Shown here: positions 15,111 to 24,001 of the stretch, piece by piece | Numbering within the stretch: the stretch's first letter is position 1 | Layout: the number at the start of each line of letters is the position of its first letter | Virus record (IMG/VR): IMGVR_UViG_3300035703_000287 | Span: 1-33,371 of that record | Direction: 5' to 3' (one strand) | Source: a virus | Length of the DNA: 33,371 bases | Program-made: the position numbers and the translations under genes | Notes under the pieces: generated by a model | Told to the model about the DNA's origin: nothing | Seen by the model: the letters and a program-made list of their open reading frames with translations, nothing else | The model's database searches: none

Positions 15111-15766
15111 TGGCCGAGCAATATACCGATTTCAAGCGTCGGCACGCAGGCGAGACGATCTACGTCGTGGGATCTGGCGCAACACTCGACTATGTGCCGC
15201 GAGGATTCTTCGACGGCAAGCCGACAGTCTGCATCAATCGCTCAGGCGAGGCGCTCGGGCTGAAGGAGTTCTACTCGGTGACTCACTATCACCTAGACGC
15301 TCACATCCTCGCCGACGCTAGACCTGATCTTCCGGTGATCGTTCCTATGGTTGAGCAGGGTATTGGATATCCGGCGAAGACGCGCCCGGCTCAGCCGAAC
15401 GTGTTTTTCGTTGAAACTAATCCGCAGATGTATTCAGCGTTTGACACTGCCGAGCACTGGCCGACTCACGATGACCATCTCGTCTGCGGCCCTACCTCGC
15501 TTCATATGGGAATGCATTTCGCGGCCTACCTCGGGGCGCGGTTCATCATCCTTGCCGGCGCCGACTGCGGACTCTTGGACGAACGCGACGCAGTGAATGG
15601 TTACGCGCCAGGCGATCCGAAGCCTTACCCGGTGTGGGAGCAGCAATTACCTAAGGTGGCGAAGAAACTTCGATCAATGGGCGTCGGAGTGATGAGCCTT
15701 AATCCGTTCGTCACTCTCGCCCTTGAGGGTCATAGTTTCCGATCTCCTTCCGTCAGCATCAATTGA
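15110..15766 (+). CDS. DUF115/MptE-like Rossmann protein, third gene of glycosylation cassette
   Basis: The 218-residue protein starts with a TGATG overlap. ETIYVVGSGATLDYVPRG, followed by VCINRSGEAL, is the nucleotide-binding start of DUF115/MptE-like proteins, some of which are sialyl- or glycosyltransferase relatives. LVCGPTSLHMGMHFAAYLGA and FIILAGADCGL follow the fold, and the latter resembles the family's central strand. I infer a sugar-handling role from fold and neighbours. Confidence 0.6.
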   Translation: MAEQYTDFKRRHAGETIYVVGSGATLDYVPRGFFDGKPTVCINRSGEALGLKEFYSVTHYHLDAHILADARPDLPVIVPMVEQGIGYPAKTRPAQPNVFFVETNPQMYSAFDTAEHWPTHDDHLVCGPTSLHMGMHFAAYLGARFIILAGADCGLLDERDAVNGYAPGDPKPYPVWEQQLPKVAKKLRSMGVGVMSLNPFVTLALEGHSFRSPSVSIN

Positions 15767-15812
15767 TGAGAATCATGGATACACTTAGGCGATACCTGCG
15801 GAAAGGAACGGC

Positions 15813-16409
15813 ATGACTCTTTACGCGAGTACGGCGCAGATTAAGGCTGCGCTGAGAATTGTTGACAGCGTGGACGATGCGCTGATCAGCATGGCCGGGT
15901 CTGCCGCTTCTGATCTCATTGATGGTTACTGCGGTCGAACCTTTACGACATCGGGAACGGTTACGCGAGTATTCGCACCGGCTGACGAGTACATCATGCA
16001 GACTGATGACATCGCAGGCACGGCGGTAACGATCACTTCGTCAACCGGGGCGGATGGAGTCTTTGACGTGACGTGGAAGACGAGTGACTATCAGCTTGAG
16101 CCACTCAACGGCGTGAGCAACGGCCAGACAGTGCCGTATACGCGAATAAGGGCCATTCAGGACTACTTGTGGCCTGCGTTCGGTGGAGAGGCCACGGTCA
16201 GGGTTACCGGCGTGTATGGCTTCCCATCTGTTCCGATTGTCGTAACGCAGGCGGCTGTCCTGCAAGCCTCAAGGATCTTCACGCGGCTACAGAGTCCTCT
16301 CGGTGTCGCAGGATTCGGGGAGATGGGCGTCGTTCGCGTGACGCGAGCACTTGATCCTGACGTGGCTGCGTTAGTTGAGCCGTATCGGCGAATGGCCGGT
16401 ATCGCATGA
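15813..16409 (+). CDS. Head-tail connector (gp6-like adaptor)
   Basis: The 198-residue protein has an all-helical start (STAQIKAALRIVDSVDDALI, SAASDLIDGYCGRTF) followed by beta structure and a helical end (QAAVLQASRIFTRLQ). This is the usual layout of phage head-tail connectors that sit under the portal. GGAAAGGAA precedes the ATG. It heads the neck and tail block. Confidence 0.75.
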   Translation: MTLYASTAQIKAALRIVDSVDDALISMAGSAASDLIDGYCGRTFTTSGTVTRVFAPADEYIMQTDDIAGTAVTITSSTGADGVFDVTWKTSDYQLEPLNGVSNGQTVPYTRIRAIQDYLWPAFGGEATVRVTGVYGFPSVPIVVTQAAVLQASRIFTRLQSPLGVAGFGEMGVVRVTRALDPDVAALVEPYRRMAGIA

Positions 16410-16813
16410 CGGTAACTATCGGCACGCTGAGGAGTGGCATCGCTGCGAACCTGGCAACGATCTCAGGTCTGCGCACGTCGGCTACGGTTCCCGATTCGCC
16501 TACTCCTCCGCAGGCGGTTGTCATTCCTTCAACGATTCGGTATGACCGTTCGTTTCATCGCGGCCTAGATGAGTATCAGTTCATCGTGACCGTGATCGTT
16601 GGGCGCGCATCTGACCGTAATGCCCAGTCTTCGGTGGATGCATATTGCAATCCGACGGGGGCATCGTCCATTAAGACTGCGATCGAGTCCGATCGGACGT
16701 TGGGCGGCATCGCTCAATCGCTCCACGTTACGGAAATGCTCTCGTACGCTTCAACATCTATTGGCGATACAATTTATCTGACTGCGGACTTTTCAGTAAC
16801 CGTCTACGCATAG
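16406..16813 (+). CDS. Neck/tail terminator protein
   Basis: The 135-residue protein overlaps the connector by ATGA. LRSGIAANLATISGLR, then PPQAVVIP, and an IYLTADFSVTVYA strand at the end fit the small alpha/beta tail-terminator or head-closure proteins found between connector and major tail genes. The exact choice between these roles cannot be made from sequence. Confidence 0.65.
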   Translation: MTVTIGTLRSGIAANLATISGLRTSATVPDSPTPPQAVVIPSTIRYDRSFHRGLDEYQFIVTVIVGRASDRNAQSSVDAYCNPTGASSIKTAIESDRTLGGIAQSLHVTEMLSYASTSIGDTIYLTADFSVTVYA

Positions 16814-16825
16814 GGAGTAAGGAAC

Positions 16826-17233
16826 ATGGCTAAGTTCGTCGCAACTGACTATAAGGTCACGATCAACGGAACGGACTTTTCCACGTCCATTAATTCCGTA
16901 GATCTCAGCATCGAATCGGCAGAGGTAGAGACAACGGCTTTCGGCACGGGCTGGACGAGCCGTATCGGCGGGCTGCGGAGTGCAAGCATCACTATTGACT
17001 TTATGCAGGATTTTGGGTCGGCGTCCGTTGACAGTTTTCTATTTCCGCTCCTGAACTCGCTCGCTACGGTCGTTATCGTTCCCACGTCTGGCACGGTGTC
17101 GGCAACGAACCCGAGCTACACGGCTCTGTGTCTCGTGAATCAGTATCAGCCCTTCGCGTCCGCTGTTGGTGATCTTGCCACGCTGTCGGTTACCTGGCCC
17201 ACTTCGGGCACGGTTACTCGCGGCACTGTCTAA
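16826..17233 (+). CDS. Major tail protein
   Basis: The 135-residue beta-rich protein has ATDYKVTINGTDFS, EVETTAFGTGWTSRIGGLR and FMQDFGSASVDS, the pattern of short siphovirus tail-tube proteins. It polymerises around the tape measure to form the tail tube. It lies just before the tail chaperones, as expected. Confidence 0.85.
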   Translation: MAKFVATDYKVTINGTDFSTSINSVDLSIESAEVETTAFGTGWTSRIGGLRSASITIDFMQDFGSASVDSFLFPLLNSLATVVIVPTSGTVSATNPSYTALCLVNQYQPFASAVGDLATLSVTWPTSGTVTRGTV

Positions 17234-17250
17234 GAAGAAAGGCTCCTGCG

Positions 17251-17583
17251 ATGATTAAGCGGATTCCTCTAGAGATTTCCTACGTCGATGGCCGTACTGA
17301 GCGCGTGCTTTGTACGGGCGCTGACACGATTGCATTTGAACGCACTTACGATCTGCCGACGAATAAGATCGGCGAGCGTTTGGAGTACATCTGGTTTCTT
17401 GCGTGGGCGAGCCTGAAGCGCACGCAGAAGTTGGATACGGCGTTTGATGTGTGGATGGAATCCGTTGAACAGGTGGCGGACGATGAAAGCGCAGGACAGA
17501 CAGAGATCCTCCCTTTGGAGAGTCCAGCAGTCACTTCATCGTCTGCCACCTTGCCTACGAATACGGACTCGCTCCTTCTGTAA
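17251..17583 (+). CDS. Tail assembly chaperone, zero-frame product (gpG-like)
   Basis: The 110-residue product reads MIKRIPLEISYVDGRTERVL at its start and has helical YIWFLAWASLKRTQ, typical of tail chaperone G proteins. After codon 89 the zero frame has no family-like sequence, which fits a frameshift site at 17511-17517. It binds the tape measure during tail assembly. Confidence 0.8.
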   Translation: MIKRIPLEISYVDGRTERVLCTGADTIAFERTYDLPTNKIGERLEYIWFLAWASLKRTQKLDTAFDVWMESVEQVADDESAGQTEILPLESPAVTSSSATLPTNTDSLLL

Positions 17584-17675
17584 TTCTGGAAGAGTCTGAC
17601 CGTATGCAAATGACCATGCTTCGTTACCTGCGATGGAGACACACCGAGCAAGCGGCAGCGCAGAGGAAGCGGTAA
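17251..17675 (+). CDS. Tail assembly chaperone, frameshift fusion (gpGT-like)
   Basis: A -1 shift at CCCTTTG joins residues 1-89 to 52 residues read from 17517 to the stop at 17673-17675, giving 141 residues. The added part (HFIVCHLAYEYGLAPSVILE, then MTMLRYLRWRHTEQAA) matches the gpT-like domain found in many tail chaperones. The fusion is made in a minor ratio in known phages; the ratio here is unknown. Confidence 0.82.
17511..17517 (+). promoter_or_regulatory. -1 ribosomal frameshift site CCCTTTG
   Basis: The heptamer is C CCT TTG in the zero frame (codons 88 and 89), a perfect X-XXY-YYZ slippery site. Both tRNAs re-pair as CCC and TTT after the slip. It lies within the chaperone gene, and the -1 frame downstream encodes the expected second chaperone domain. 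Confidence 0.85.
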
Positions 17676-17679
17676 CGGA

Positions 17680-18225
17680 ATGGTGATGAAGGCTCAGGTG
17701 ACGGGCGAGCAACGGACTATCAAGTTACTTGAGCGTTTCGACCGCGACGCATATAACGAGATCGCTAAGGGCTTTAAGAAGGCTGGCGAAAAGGTTCGCG
17801 ATGAGGCAAGGATTAACACTCCTGCGGGCGCTGCCCTGAGTAATTGGGGTCGGTGGATCGCGGTTGATCGCGGTAGGGATCTCAAGTTCGTTGGAAGTGC
17901 TGTTCGTTCTAAGATCAGAGTGGATCTTAGACAGGATCAGCGCAAGTGGGGATATAACCTTTATATGGTGAAGATCGTCACGATGGACTGGGGCGGCGCT
18001 GTCTACACGTTGAGCGGTTCAAAGCAGAAGCGGTATGGCCAAGAGAAGTCCTATCGAGGGCGAACGTTCACTGATAATCTGAATAAGAAATATGCGGGCG
18101 ATCCTTACCCGCGTGGACTTCTGCGAGCCGTGATGACTAAGGGGCCGGATGCTCGCAAGGATCTAGAGCGCGTCATGGATCAGGCAACCGCATACGCTGA
18201 GCGCATCATCAATAGGCGGGCATGA
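17680..18225 (+). CDS. HK97 gp10-like tail/neck component
   Basis: The 181-residue basic protein contains IAKGFKKAGEKVRDEARINTPAG, the start of HK97 gp10-like tail completion proteins, here cut between residues to respect the family motif. It lies between chaperones and tape measure, an unusual place for this family. GAGGAAG upstream supports ATG 17680; ATG 17686 is close by. Confidence 0.55.
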   Translation: MVMKAQVTGEQRTIKLLERFDRDAYNEIAKGFKKAGEKVRDEARINTPAGAALSNWGRWIAVDRGRDLKFVGSAVRSKIRVDLRQDQRKWGYNLYMVKIVTMDWGGAVYTLSGSKQKRYGQEKSYRGRTFTDNLNKKYAGDPYPRGLLRAVMTKGPDARKDLERVMDQATAYAERIINRRA

Positions 18226-20390
18226 TGGCTCGCGGTGCTATCTCGGTCCAGATCACGGGCGAGTACAACAATCGTGACGTTAAGCGCGCCATCGCTGACC
18301 TTCAACTATTGGAGAAGCAAGGCGGCGTGGCTGCTGCCGGAATGTCGAAGATGTCCGGTGTCGCCGCCGGTATGGGTGCTGCTGTTGGCTTGGCTGCAAT
18401 TGAGGCCGTGCAGGCGGGCGCTCGCATGGCTCTGGAGTTCGGCGTTAACGGTGTCAAGGCGTTCCTAGATGATGAGGCTGCGGCGGCGAAACTCGCTCGC
18501 ACGATGGAGAATCTCGGACTAGCGCAGGCTACTGGCGCGGTTGAAGCCAACATAGACGCTCTCCAGCGTCAAACAGGCGTGGCTGATGATCTTCTTCGCC
18601 CGGCTTTTGATCGGTTAGTGAGAAGCCTAGGCAATGTCTCGGATGCGAATACCAATCTCCAATTGGCTTTAGATATTTCAGCGGGAACGGGTAAGAATCT
18701 TGATGCCGTCGTTCAAGCTTTGAGCAGGGGGTACGACGGAAATACTCAAGGGCTGTCACGGCTCGGAGCAGGCTTGGATAAAGCCACGCTCAAGACCGGC
18801 GATATGGATCTGATCACGCAGAAACTCGCTTCCACGTTCAGCGGCCAGGCAGCGGTTGCTGCAAATACTTTTCAGGGCCAACTAGATCGCGTGCAAATCG
18901 CAATCGGGGAACTTCAAGAATCCTTTGGTCGTGGGTTCATGTCAGGAGTGGTGCAGGGTTTCACGAACTCTGAGAATGCTGCCGATTCGCTTACGGCATC
19001 CATCAAACTTCTTGAGCCGACGTTCTATGAACTGGGCAAGCAGATAGGCGGTGTCGTTCAGTACATCCCGCAATTCATCGCTGGCATAAAACTCGTCATT
19101 AATGGAATGACGGTTATCCGCGAGACCACCTATCTGGCCGTGAAGGGTCTTATCGCTCTCGGTCAGGCATACGATCGAGATTTTGCCGGTGCAGCAAATA
19201 CGCTTACTGATGGAGTGGATCGGGTCAAACTCTCATTCGGCGCGATGCTTGAGGCAGGGGCAAACGTTGCCGGCCTTACCTTTAAGGAACCGCTTACGGG
19301 CGCGCAGAAACTCGCTATCGCTGCCGAGGATGCGCGTGATCGTATTACTGCCCTTCGCTATGAAGGCAACGCGACAGCAACCGCATTCGACCGTAGTAAG
19401 GAATCGGTAGACAATTACAGTGGCAGTGCATCTCGCGCGAGTGATGCTTCGCAAAGACTTGCCGATGCTCAGAAAGTCATTGCTGATGCGATTGCTAATG
19501 CTCAGCGAACGGTTACGAGTGCGATCCAAGAGTTTGACAAGTACAAGACGAAGATATCTGAGGGCATTTTCTCCGGGTTCGATTTCGCCGCAGCGCTTGA
19601 CGTGGTGAAGGAGAAGGGAACGAACCTGATCGACACTCTCGTGGCGCAGGCAGAGCGTGCTTCAGAGTTCGGTCGCAAGATGAGCCAACTTCTCGCGGCT
19701 GGTTTGAACCGGACGAGTTACGAGCAAGTGATCGCCCTCGGTGCTGAGCGCGGCATGGATGTTGCCGACGCTTTCATTGATGGGAACATCAGCGAGAACA
19801 TCAGCCGAGTGAATGAGGCCGCGAAGGGCGCTGTCGCGGTCGCTGACGGTGTTGGCGCGCAGTCTGCCACCGCATTCATGCAGGCCGGTATTGACATGGC
19901 TGTCGCCCTCGTGAAGGGTCTTCTGTCGGCACTGGGCGCGAAGGGTAAGGGTAGGCGTGCACTAGAGGCGATGATGGATGAGCTCGCTTCAGCGATGAGC
20001 AGGAACGCGAATATCTCCATGACGGTTACGGGTCCGGGTGGCGTTACTGCCACTAGCGAGGCTCCCGCTCCGGGTCCGTCTGCGATCAATGATTTCTTGG
20101 CCGGTGGAGTCGTCGGGTCTGATTACACGTTCCCAGGCTTCAGCCTCTCGGGCTTCGCTAACGGCGGTCCGGTAATGGGTGGTAAGCCGATCATCGTCGG
20201 CGAGAAGGGGCCAGAATTGTTCGTGCCGGGCAGTAATGGCGGCATCGTTCCGAATCATGCGATGGGCGGTAATACGTATCAGATCACTGTTCAGGCTGGC
20301 GTGGGAGATCCGCGCGCTATCGGTCAGCAGATAGTTGAGTATGTGAAAAGGTTTGAGCAGGCTAACGGCCCAGTATTCGCGGCAGCATGA
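18222..20390 (+). CDS. Tape measure protein
   Basis: The 722-residue protein has an N-terminal helical part with VAAAGMSKMSGVAAGMGAAV, a long central region with hydrophobic helices (IPQFIAGIKLVINGM), and a C-terminal glycine-rich tail with FANGGPVMGGKPIIVGEKGP and ELFVPGSNG, which is characteristic of tape measures. The tail would be of modest length, about 100 nm by the usual 1.5 angstrom per residue rule. It overlaps the upstream stop by ATGA. Confidence 0.9.
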   Translation: MMARGAISVQITGEYNNRDVKRAIADLQLLEKQGGVAAAGMSKMSGVAAGMGAAVGLAAIEAVQAGARMALEFGVNGVKAFLDDEAAAAKLARTMENLGLAQATGAVEANIDALQRQTGVADDLLRPAFDRLVRSLGNVSDANTNLQLALDISAGTGKNLDAVVQALSRGYDGNTQGLSRLGAGLDKATLKTGDMDLITQKLASTFSGQAAVAANTFQGQLDRVQIAIGELQESFGRGFMSGVVQGFTNSENAADSLTASIKLLEPTFYELGKQIGGVVQYIPQFIAGIKLVINGMTVIRETTYLAVKGLIALGQAYDRDFAGAANTLTDGVDRVKLSFGAMLEAGANVAGLTFKEPLTGAQKLAIAAEDARDRITALRYEGNATATAFDRSKESVDNYSGSASRASDASQRLADAQKVIADAIANAQRTVTSAIQEFDKYKTKISEGIFSGFDFAAALDVVKEKGTNLIDTLVAQAERASEFGRKMSQLLAAGLNRTSYEQVIALGAERGMDVADAFIDGNISENISRVNEAAKGAVAVADGVGAQSATAFMQAGIDMAVALVKGLLSALGAKGKGRRALEAMMDELASAMSRNANISMTVTGPGGVTATSEAPAPGPSAINDFLAGGVVGSDYTFPGFSLSGFANGGPVMGGKPIIVGEKGPELFVPGSNGGIVPNHAMGGNTYQITVQAGVGDPRAIGQQIVEYVKRFEQANGPVFAAA

Positions 20391-22207
20391 CAATTCGAGC
20401 GCAGATCGCCTTTGATCTTTCTTTGACTAGTGGAGTTAATTTCTTCACTCTCGATGATGTCGATAAGGGCGTATTAGATAACACGTCTTATGTGCTTGGT
20501 GGCGATGTTCTGGCGGATGTGTCTCAGTATGTTCGCGGGATCTCGGTTAAGCGCGGCAGGAGTCGCATCCTTGAGAAGTTCACGGCCGGGAACGCGAACC
20601 TCAGCCTCGACAACAGGAACCGCTATTTCGATCCGACTTACGGCCCGACGATCGGCGGGACGCGGACGAACCTCGTGACGAATCCGTCGTTCGAGGTCGA
20701 TACGGCTGGGTGGACGGCTCGCGGAACGATCACTGCTTCATCGGATTTCAGCGTATATGGAGCCAAAAGCCTTAAACACGTGAGTAGTGCAACACTTCAA
20801 ACAACCTACGTAAGAACGTCAACGACCTCACGCATAGCAGTAACAGAGGGCTCTACGTATTCCTTGAGCATTTACGTGCGCGCTGGCGACGCGAACACTG
20901 CAAGCCACCCTTTTCGGTGTTCTATCTATTGGTATGACGCGTCCGGCTCAATCATTCTCATTTCAAGTGGAGCATCCGAAAGCATTTCCGTTGGCGGGGG
21001 GTGGGTGGCGCTGCAAGTTGTAGGCACCGCTCCGGCAACCGCCGTTTCTTGTTTCTTGCAGGCTGCATCATCGACGGCAATGTCGTCTCAGACGTTCTAC
21101 TATGACGGCGCCCTCTTTGAGGAATCCTCCACCGTCGGCGCCTACTTCGACGGCACGACCGCCGACCCCTCGATCAGCGTGAACAGCCAGACGTGGAACG
21201 GGACCGCGAACGCATCCACGTCCACGCTCGTCTGGAACTCCGACCCCGGCTCTCCCTATTTCGGCTCGATCCTCCCTCGTAAGCAACTAGTGATCGACGA
21301 AGACGGGGAGGAAATCTTCACCGGCTTTGTTGAAGACTGGAACTTTAGTTATCCGCAATCAGGATTCGACGCCATCGCAGAAGTCTCCGCTAGTGATGGT
21401 TTCTCCATCCTCGCCCAGCAAACTCTGTCCGCCGGCACTGCTACCGCTCAACTGTCAGGCGCCCGTGTCACTGCCGAACTGGATGCTGTCGGATGGTCAG
21501 CAGTGAAGCGAGATATCGGCGTCGGACAGTCAACACTGGACGCTGACGTAATTCCAGCGAATACGAACGTGCTTCAATATTTGCAGAAGGTGGAGACTTC
21601 AGAGTTCGGCGCGCTATTCATTGATCGCGCTGGGGCTGTCGCGTTCCGTGATCGCGCAGAATTGCAGGCGTTCACTACCGGGGTCACGTTCTCCTCTAGC
21701 GGCATCCCTTATCGGGATATCGCTGTCGTGTGGGGAACGGAGGAGATGAAGAACAGTGTCTCCATTACCTACACGTCTGGCGGCTCTGTGGCAGGAACCG
21801 CTGTCGCGGATGACACGGCGGCGCAGACTGCGTACGGGATCATGGATGCGTCTTATGAGACGATTCTCAGCAGCCCGGTTGAAGCGTCTTCACTCGCATC
21901 CTGGCTGGTTGGACTTTATGCGCATCCGCAGTATCGCGTGGATTCGTTGACGGTGAGACTGCAAGCGATCAGCGAAGCAAATAAGGCAAGCGTGCTCGAT
22001 CTTGAATTAGGCGATGTAGTAAGAGTGGAGTTCACTCCTTCGAATATCGGCTCTGTTGTGTCGCAGATTGTCAGCATTGATCAGATCTCGCATGAGATCT
22101 CCGTCGATACTCATGACGTGACGTTTACTCTTTCGCAGGCGCTTGCAGCGTTCATTCTGGATGATGCTTTGTTCGGCGTGCTAGATGAAGATATCCTAGG
22201 TTTCTGA
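20387..22207 (+). CDS. Minor tail / distal tail hub protein with inserted carbohydrate-binding-like module
   Basis: The protein has 606 residues. The flanks form a distal-tail hub: ISVKRGRSR, LSLDNRNRYFDP, then SPYFGSILPRKQLVIDE and EEIFTGFVEDW, which normally adjoin. Between them, residues about 88-288 carry a jelly-roll resembling a CBM4/9-like module, starting NLVTNPSFEVDTAGW and ending YYDGALFEE, GAYFDGTTAD. The module may bind host surface sugars. The C-terminal part resembles other tail hub proteins. The insert has GC-rich edges and an AT-richer middle. Confidence 0.75.
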   Translation: MTIRAQIAFDLSLTSGVNFFTLDDVDKGVLDNTSYVLGGDVLADVSQYVRGISVKRGRSRILEKFTAGNANLSLDNRNRYFDPTYGPTIGGTRTNLVTNPSFEVDTAGWTARGTITASSDFSVYGAKSLKHVSSATLQTTYVRTSTTSRIAVTEGSTYSLSIYVRAGDANTASHPFRCSIYWYDASGSIILISSGASESISVGGGWVALQVVGTAPATAVSCFLQAASSTAMSSQTFYYDGALFEESSTVGAYFDGTTADPSISVNSQTWNGTANASTSTLVWNSDPGSPYFGSILPRKQLVIDEDGEEIFTGFVEDWNFSYPQSGFDAIAEVSASDGFSILAQQTLSAGTATAQLSGARVTAELDAVGWSAVKRDIGVGQSTLDADVIPANTNVLQYLQKVETSEFGALFIDRAGAVAFRDRAELQAFTTGVTFSSSGIPYRDIAVVWGTEEMKNSVSITYTSGGSVAGTAVADDTAAQTAYGIMDASYETILSSPVEASSLASWLVGLYAHPQYRVDSLTVRLQAISEANKASVLDLELGDVVRVEFTPSNIGSVVSQIVSIDQISHEISVDTHDVTFTLSQALAAFILDDALFGVLDEDILGF

Positions 22208-22221
22208 GAGGAAGGTTTTAC

Positions 22222-23394
22222 ATGGTTGCGTTCACTTCCGGGTCTGTCCTGACTGCGGCGAATCTTAATAGCGCGTTTAATGCGCTGACGATTCGCACGG
22301 TCACGGCGACTTCTGACACATTGGTCCTGGCCGATAATGGCGGGGCGGTGACGTATTCGAATGCGGCTGCGACGACGGTCACGGTGCCGCCGTTCTCGTC
22401 CATTGCTTATGCGACGGGCACGAAGATCGTCCTCGTGAATCTTGGCGCTGGCACTGTGACGGTGCAGGGCGGTGTCGGTGTGACGGTGAGCGGGTCGCCG
22501 TTGACGTTGGCGCAGAACTTCGGAGCATCACTGATTAAGACTGCGACGAATACTTGGTCGTTCCTCCCTTTTTCTAGTGGTGTCGGAGCAGCGGTGTACT
22601 CCGACGCCAATACGGGCACCTACACCGGATACGCATACAAGACGTTCACGGCATCGGGAACGCTCACGGTTACGACGGCAGGATTCGCTGACATCGTGGT
22701 TGTGGGCGGTGGCGCGGGAGGCGTTACGAATTCCAGCGCGTCAGGCGGTGGCGGTGGTGCTGGCGGTGCATTAGTTGTCACAAACGCGTACCTCCCAGTT
22801 GGAACACTTACCGTAACCATCGGAGCCGGGGGAGCAACGGCTACTGGCACGTTCAATTCAAAGCCGGGCAACAGTTCCCGCATCGGCAGTTATTACGGGA
22901 TCGGCGGCGGCCCCGGAGGCGGGCGTGATGGCAACGCTGCCAATGGTATGGCCGGTGGATCGGGCGGCGGCGGCGGCGGTAGTGATACTGGTGGCGGCAC
23001 GGGCGGTACTGGCATGTCAGGGCAAGGCAATGACGGTGGGAACGGGGTTACGAATAATGGGTCAGGCGGGGGCGGTGGCGCTGGCGCGGTTGGCGGGAAT
23101 GCGGTCACTACTGCGGGAGGCGCGGGCGGCGCAGGATCAACAACAACCATCGCTGGCACTACGCCATCTGGCGCTTACGTAGCCGGATCGTATGCGTTCG
23201 GAGGTGGTGGCGGCGGCGGCGCGAATGGCGGCGTTGCTGGCACTGGTGGATCGGGCGGCGGTGGCGCTGGTGCTACCGGGGCGGCGACTGCGACGGCAGG
23301 CACGGCGAATACTGGCGGCGGAGGCGGAGGCGGCGACAGCGGTTCAGGTAATAGTGGCGGCTCAGGCATCGTAATCGTGAGGGTGGCAGTCTGA
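22222..23394 (+). CDS. Glycine-rich tail fibre / receptor-binding protein
   Basis: The 390-residue protein has a beta-rich N-terminal half (to about 150) and a C-terminal half (about 150-385) of GGGGGG runs separated by short loops, ending GGSGIVIVRVAV. This matches glycine-rich adhesins that fold as polyglycine-II sandwiches, as in the tail-tip adhesin of S16-type phages. It probably decides host specificity. Ribosome site GAGAGGAAGG precedes ATG 22222. Confidence 0.75.
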   Translation: MVAFTSGSVLTAANLNSAFNALTIRTVTATSDTLVLADNGGAVTYSNAAATTVTVPPFSSIAYATGTKIVLVNLGAGTVTVQGGVGVTVSGSPLTLAQNFGASLIKTATNTWSFLPFSSGVGAAVYSDANTGTYTGYAYKTFTASGTLTVTTAGFADIVVVGGGAGGVTNSSASGGGGGAGGALVVTNAYLPVGTLTVTIGAGGATATGTFNSKPGNSSRIGSYYGIGGGPGGGRDGNAANGMAGGSGGGGGGSDTGGGTGGTGMSGQGNDGGNGVTNNGSGGGGGAGAVGGNAVTTAGGAGGAGSTTTIAGTTPSGAYVAGSYAFGGGGGGGANGGVAGTGGSGGGGAGATGAATATAGTANTGGGGGGGDSGSGNSGGSGIVIVRVAV

Positions 23395-23663
23395 TGGCTC
23401 ATTTCGCACGCATTGATAACGGCATCGTCCGAGAGGTCATCGTTATCTCGAATGCCGATTGCGGCGGCGGTGACTTCCCGGCATCCGAGCCCATCGGCCA
23501 GGCATTCATTACCGGGCCGCATCCCGACTGTCTCGCCATTGATGGCGAGTGGCGGCAGACAAGTTACAGCGGTTCGTTCCGAGGCTGTTTCGCGGGGCAA
23601 GGCTTCACATTCGACGGAACGAACTTCATTCCACCGGCAGCACCCGACGCACTAGCGCCTTGA
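23394..23663 (+). CDS. Small tail-fibre-associated protein
   Basis: The 89-residue protein overlaps the fibre stop by one base. It has MAHFARIDNGIVREVIVI, then WRQTSYSGSFRGCFAGQG and FDGTNFIPP, a pattern common in phage proteins next to fibres. It may be a fibre-tip or assembly protein. The role is inferred only from position. Confidence 0.6.
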   Translation: MAHFARIDNGIVREVIVISNADCGGGDFPASEPIGQAFITGPHPDCLAIDGEWRQTSYSGSFRGCFAGQGFTFDGTNFIPPAAPDALAP

Positions 23664-23707
23664 GTTTCACGTCCGAACATCAGAAGATCTAACGGGAGAA
23701 TGAGAAC

Positions 23708-24001
23708 ATGCCAACAGACCCGCTCGCATTCGTCGGGCTAGCCGTCGCACTCCTCGCGGGCCTGTTGTGGGTGATCAAAGCTCAGATCTCCATGAGTAAG
23801 CAGTTCGTCCCTAACGGCGGCTCATCACTCAAGGATGCGATCAACCGACTTGAGAGTGATGCTCAGGAGACACGACAGGAAATAAAGGAACTCCGGCATA
23901 AGGCAGAGGAACGAGACGAACGCTTGATTAATAGCGTAGGAAAGGTTCATGCCAGGCTAGATGAGCATGTCAGGGATCATCTGCAAGCGAAGGAGAAGTG
24001 A
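23708..24001 (+). CDS. Membrane protein with coiled coil, lysis cassette
   Basis: The 97-residue protein has an N-terminal membrane helix (FVGLAVALLAGLLWVI, about residues 8-23) and a long charged coiled coil (INRLESDAQETRQEIKELRH, and so on) to the end. This topology fits a holin-associated or spanin-like protein. It directly precedes the holin and is not given a more precise role. Confidence 0.6.
   Translation: MPTDPLAFVGLAVALLAGLLWVIKAQISMSKQFVPNGGSSLKDAINRLESDAQETRQEIKELRHKAEERDERLINSVGKVHARLDEHVRDHLQAKEK

Noticed and set aside
15775-15816. 13-codon ORF before the head-tail connector (MDTLRRYLRKGTA)
   Set aside because: Too short and formed mainly by the ribosome site of the following gene; no independent support.
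22893-23159. Proline-rich ORF on the minus strand
   Set aside because: It is the antisense reading of the glycine-rich fibre repeats; runs of CCG/GGC codons create it. No ribosome site is present.
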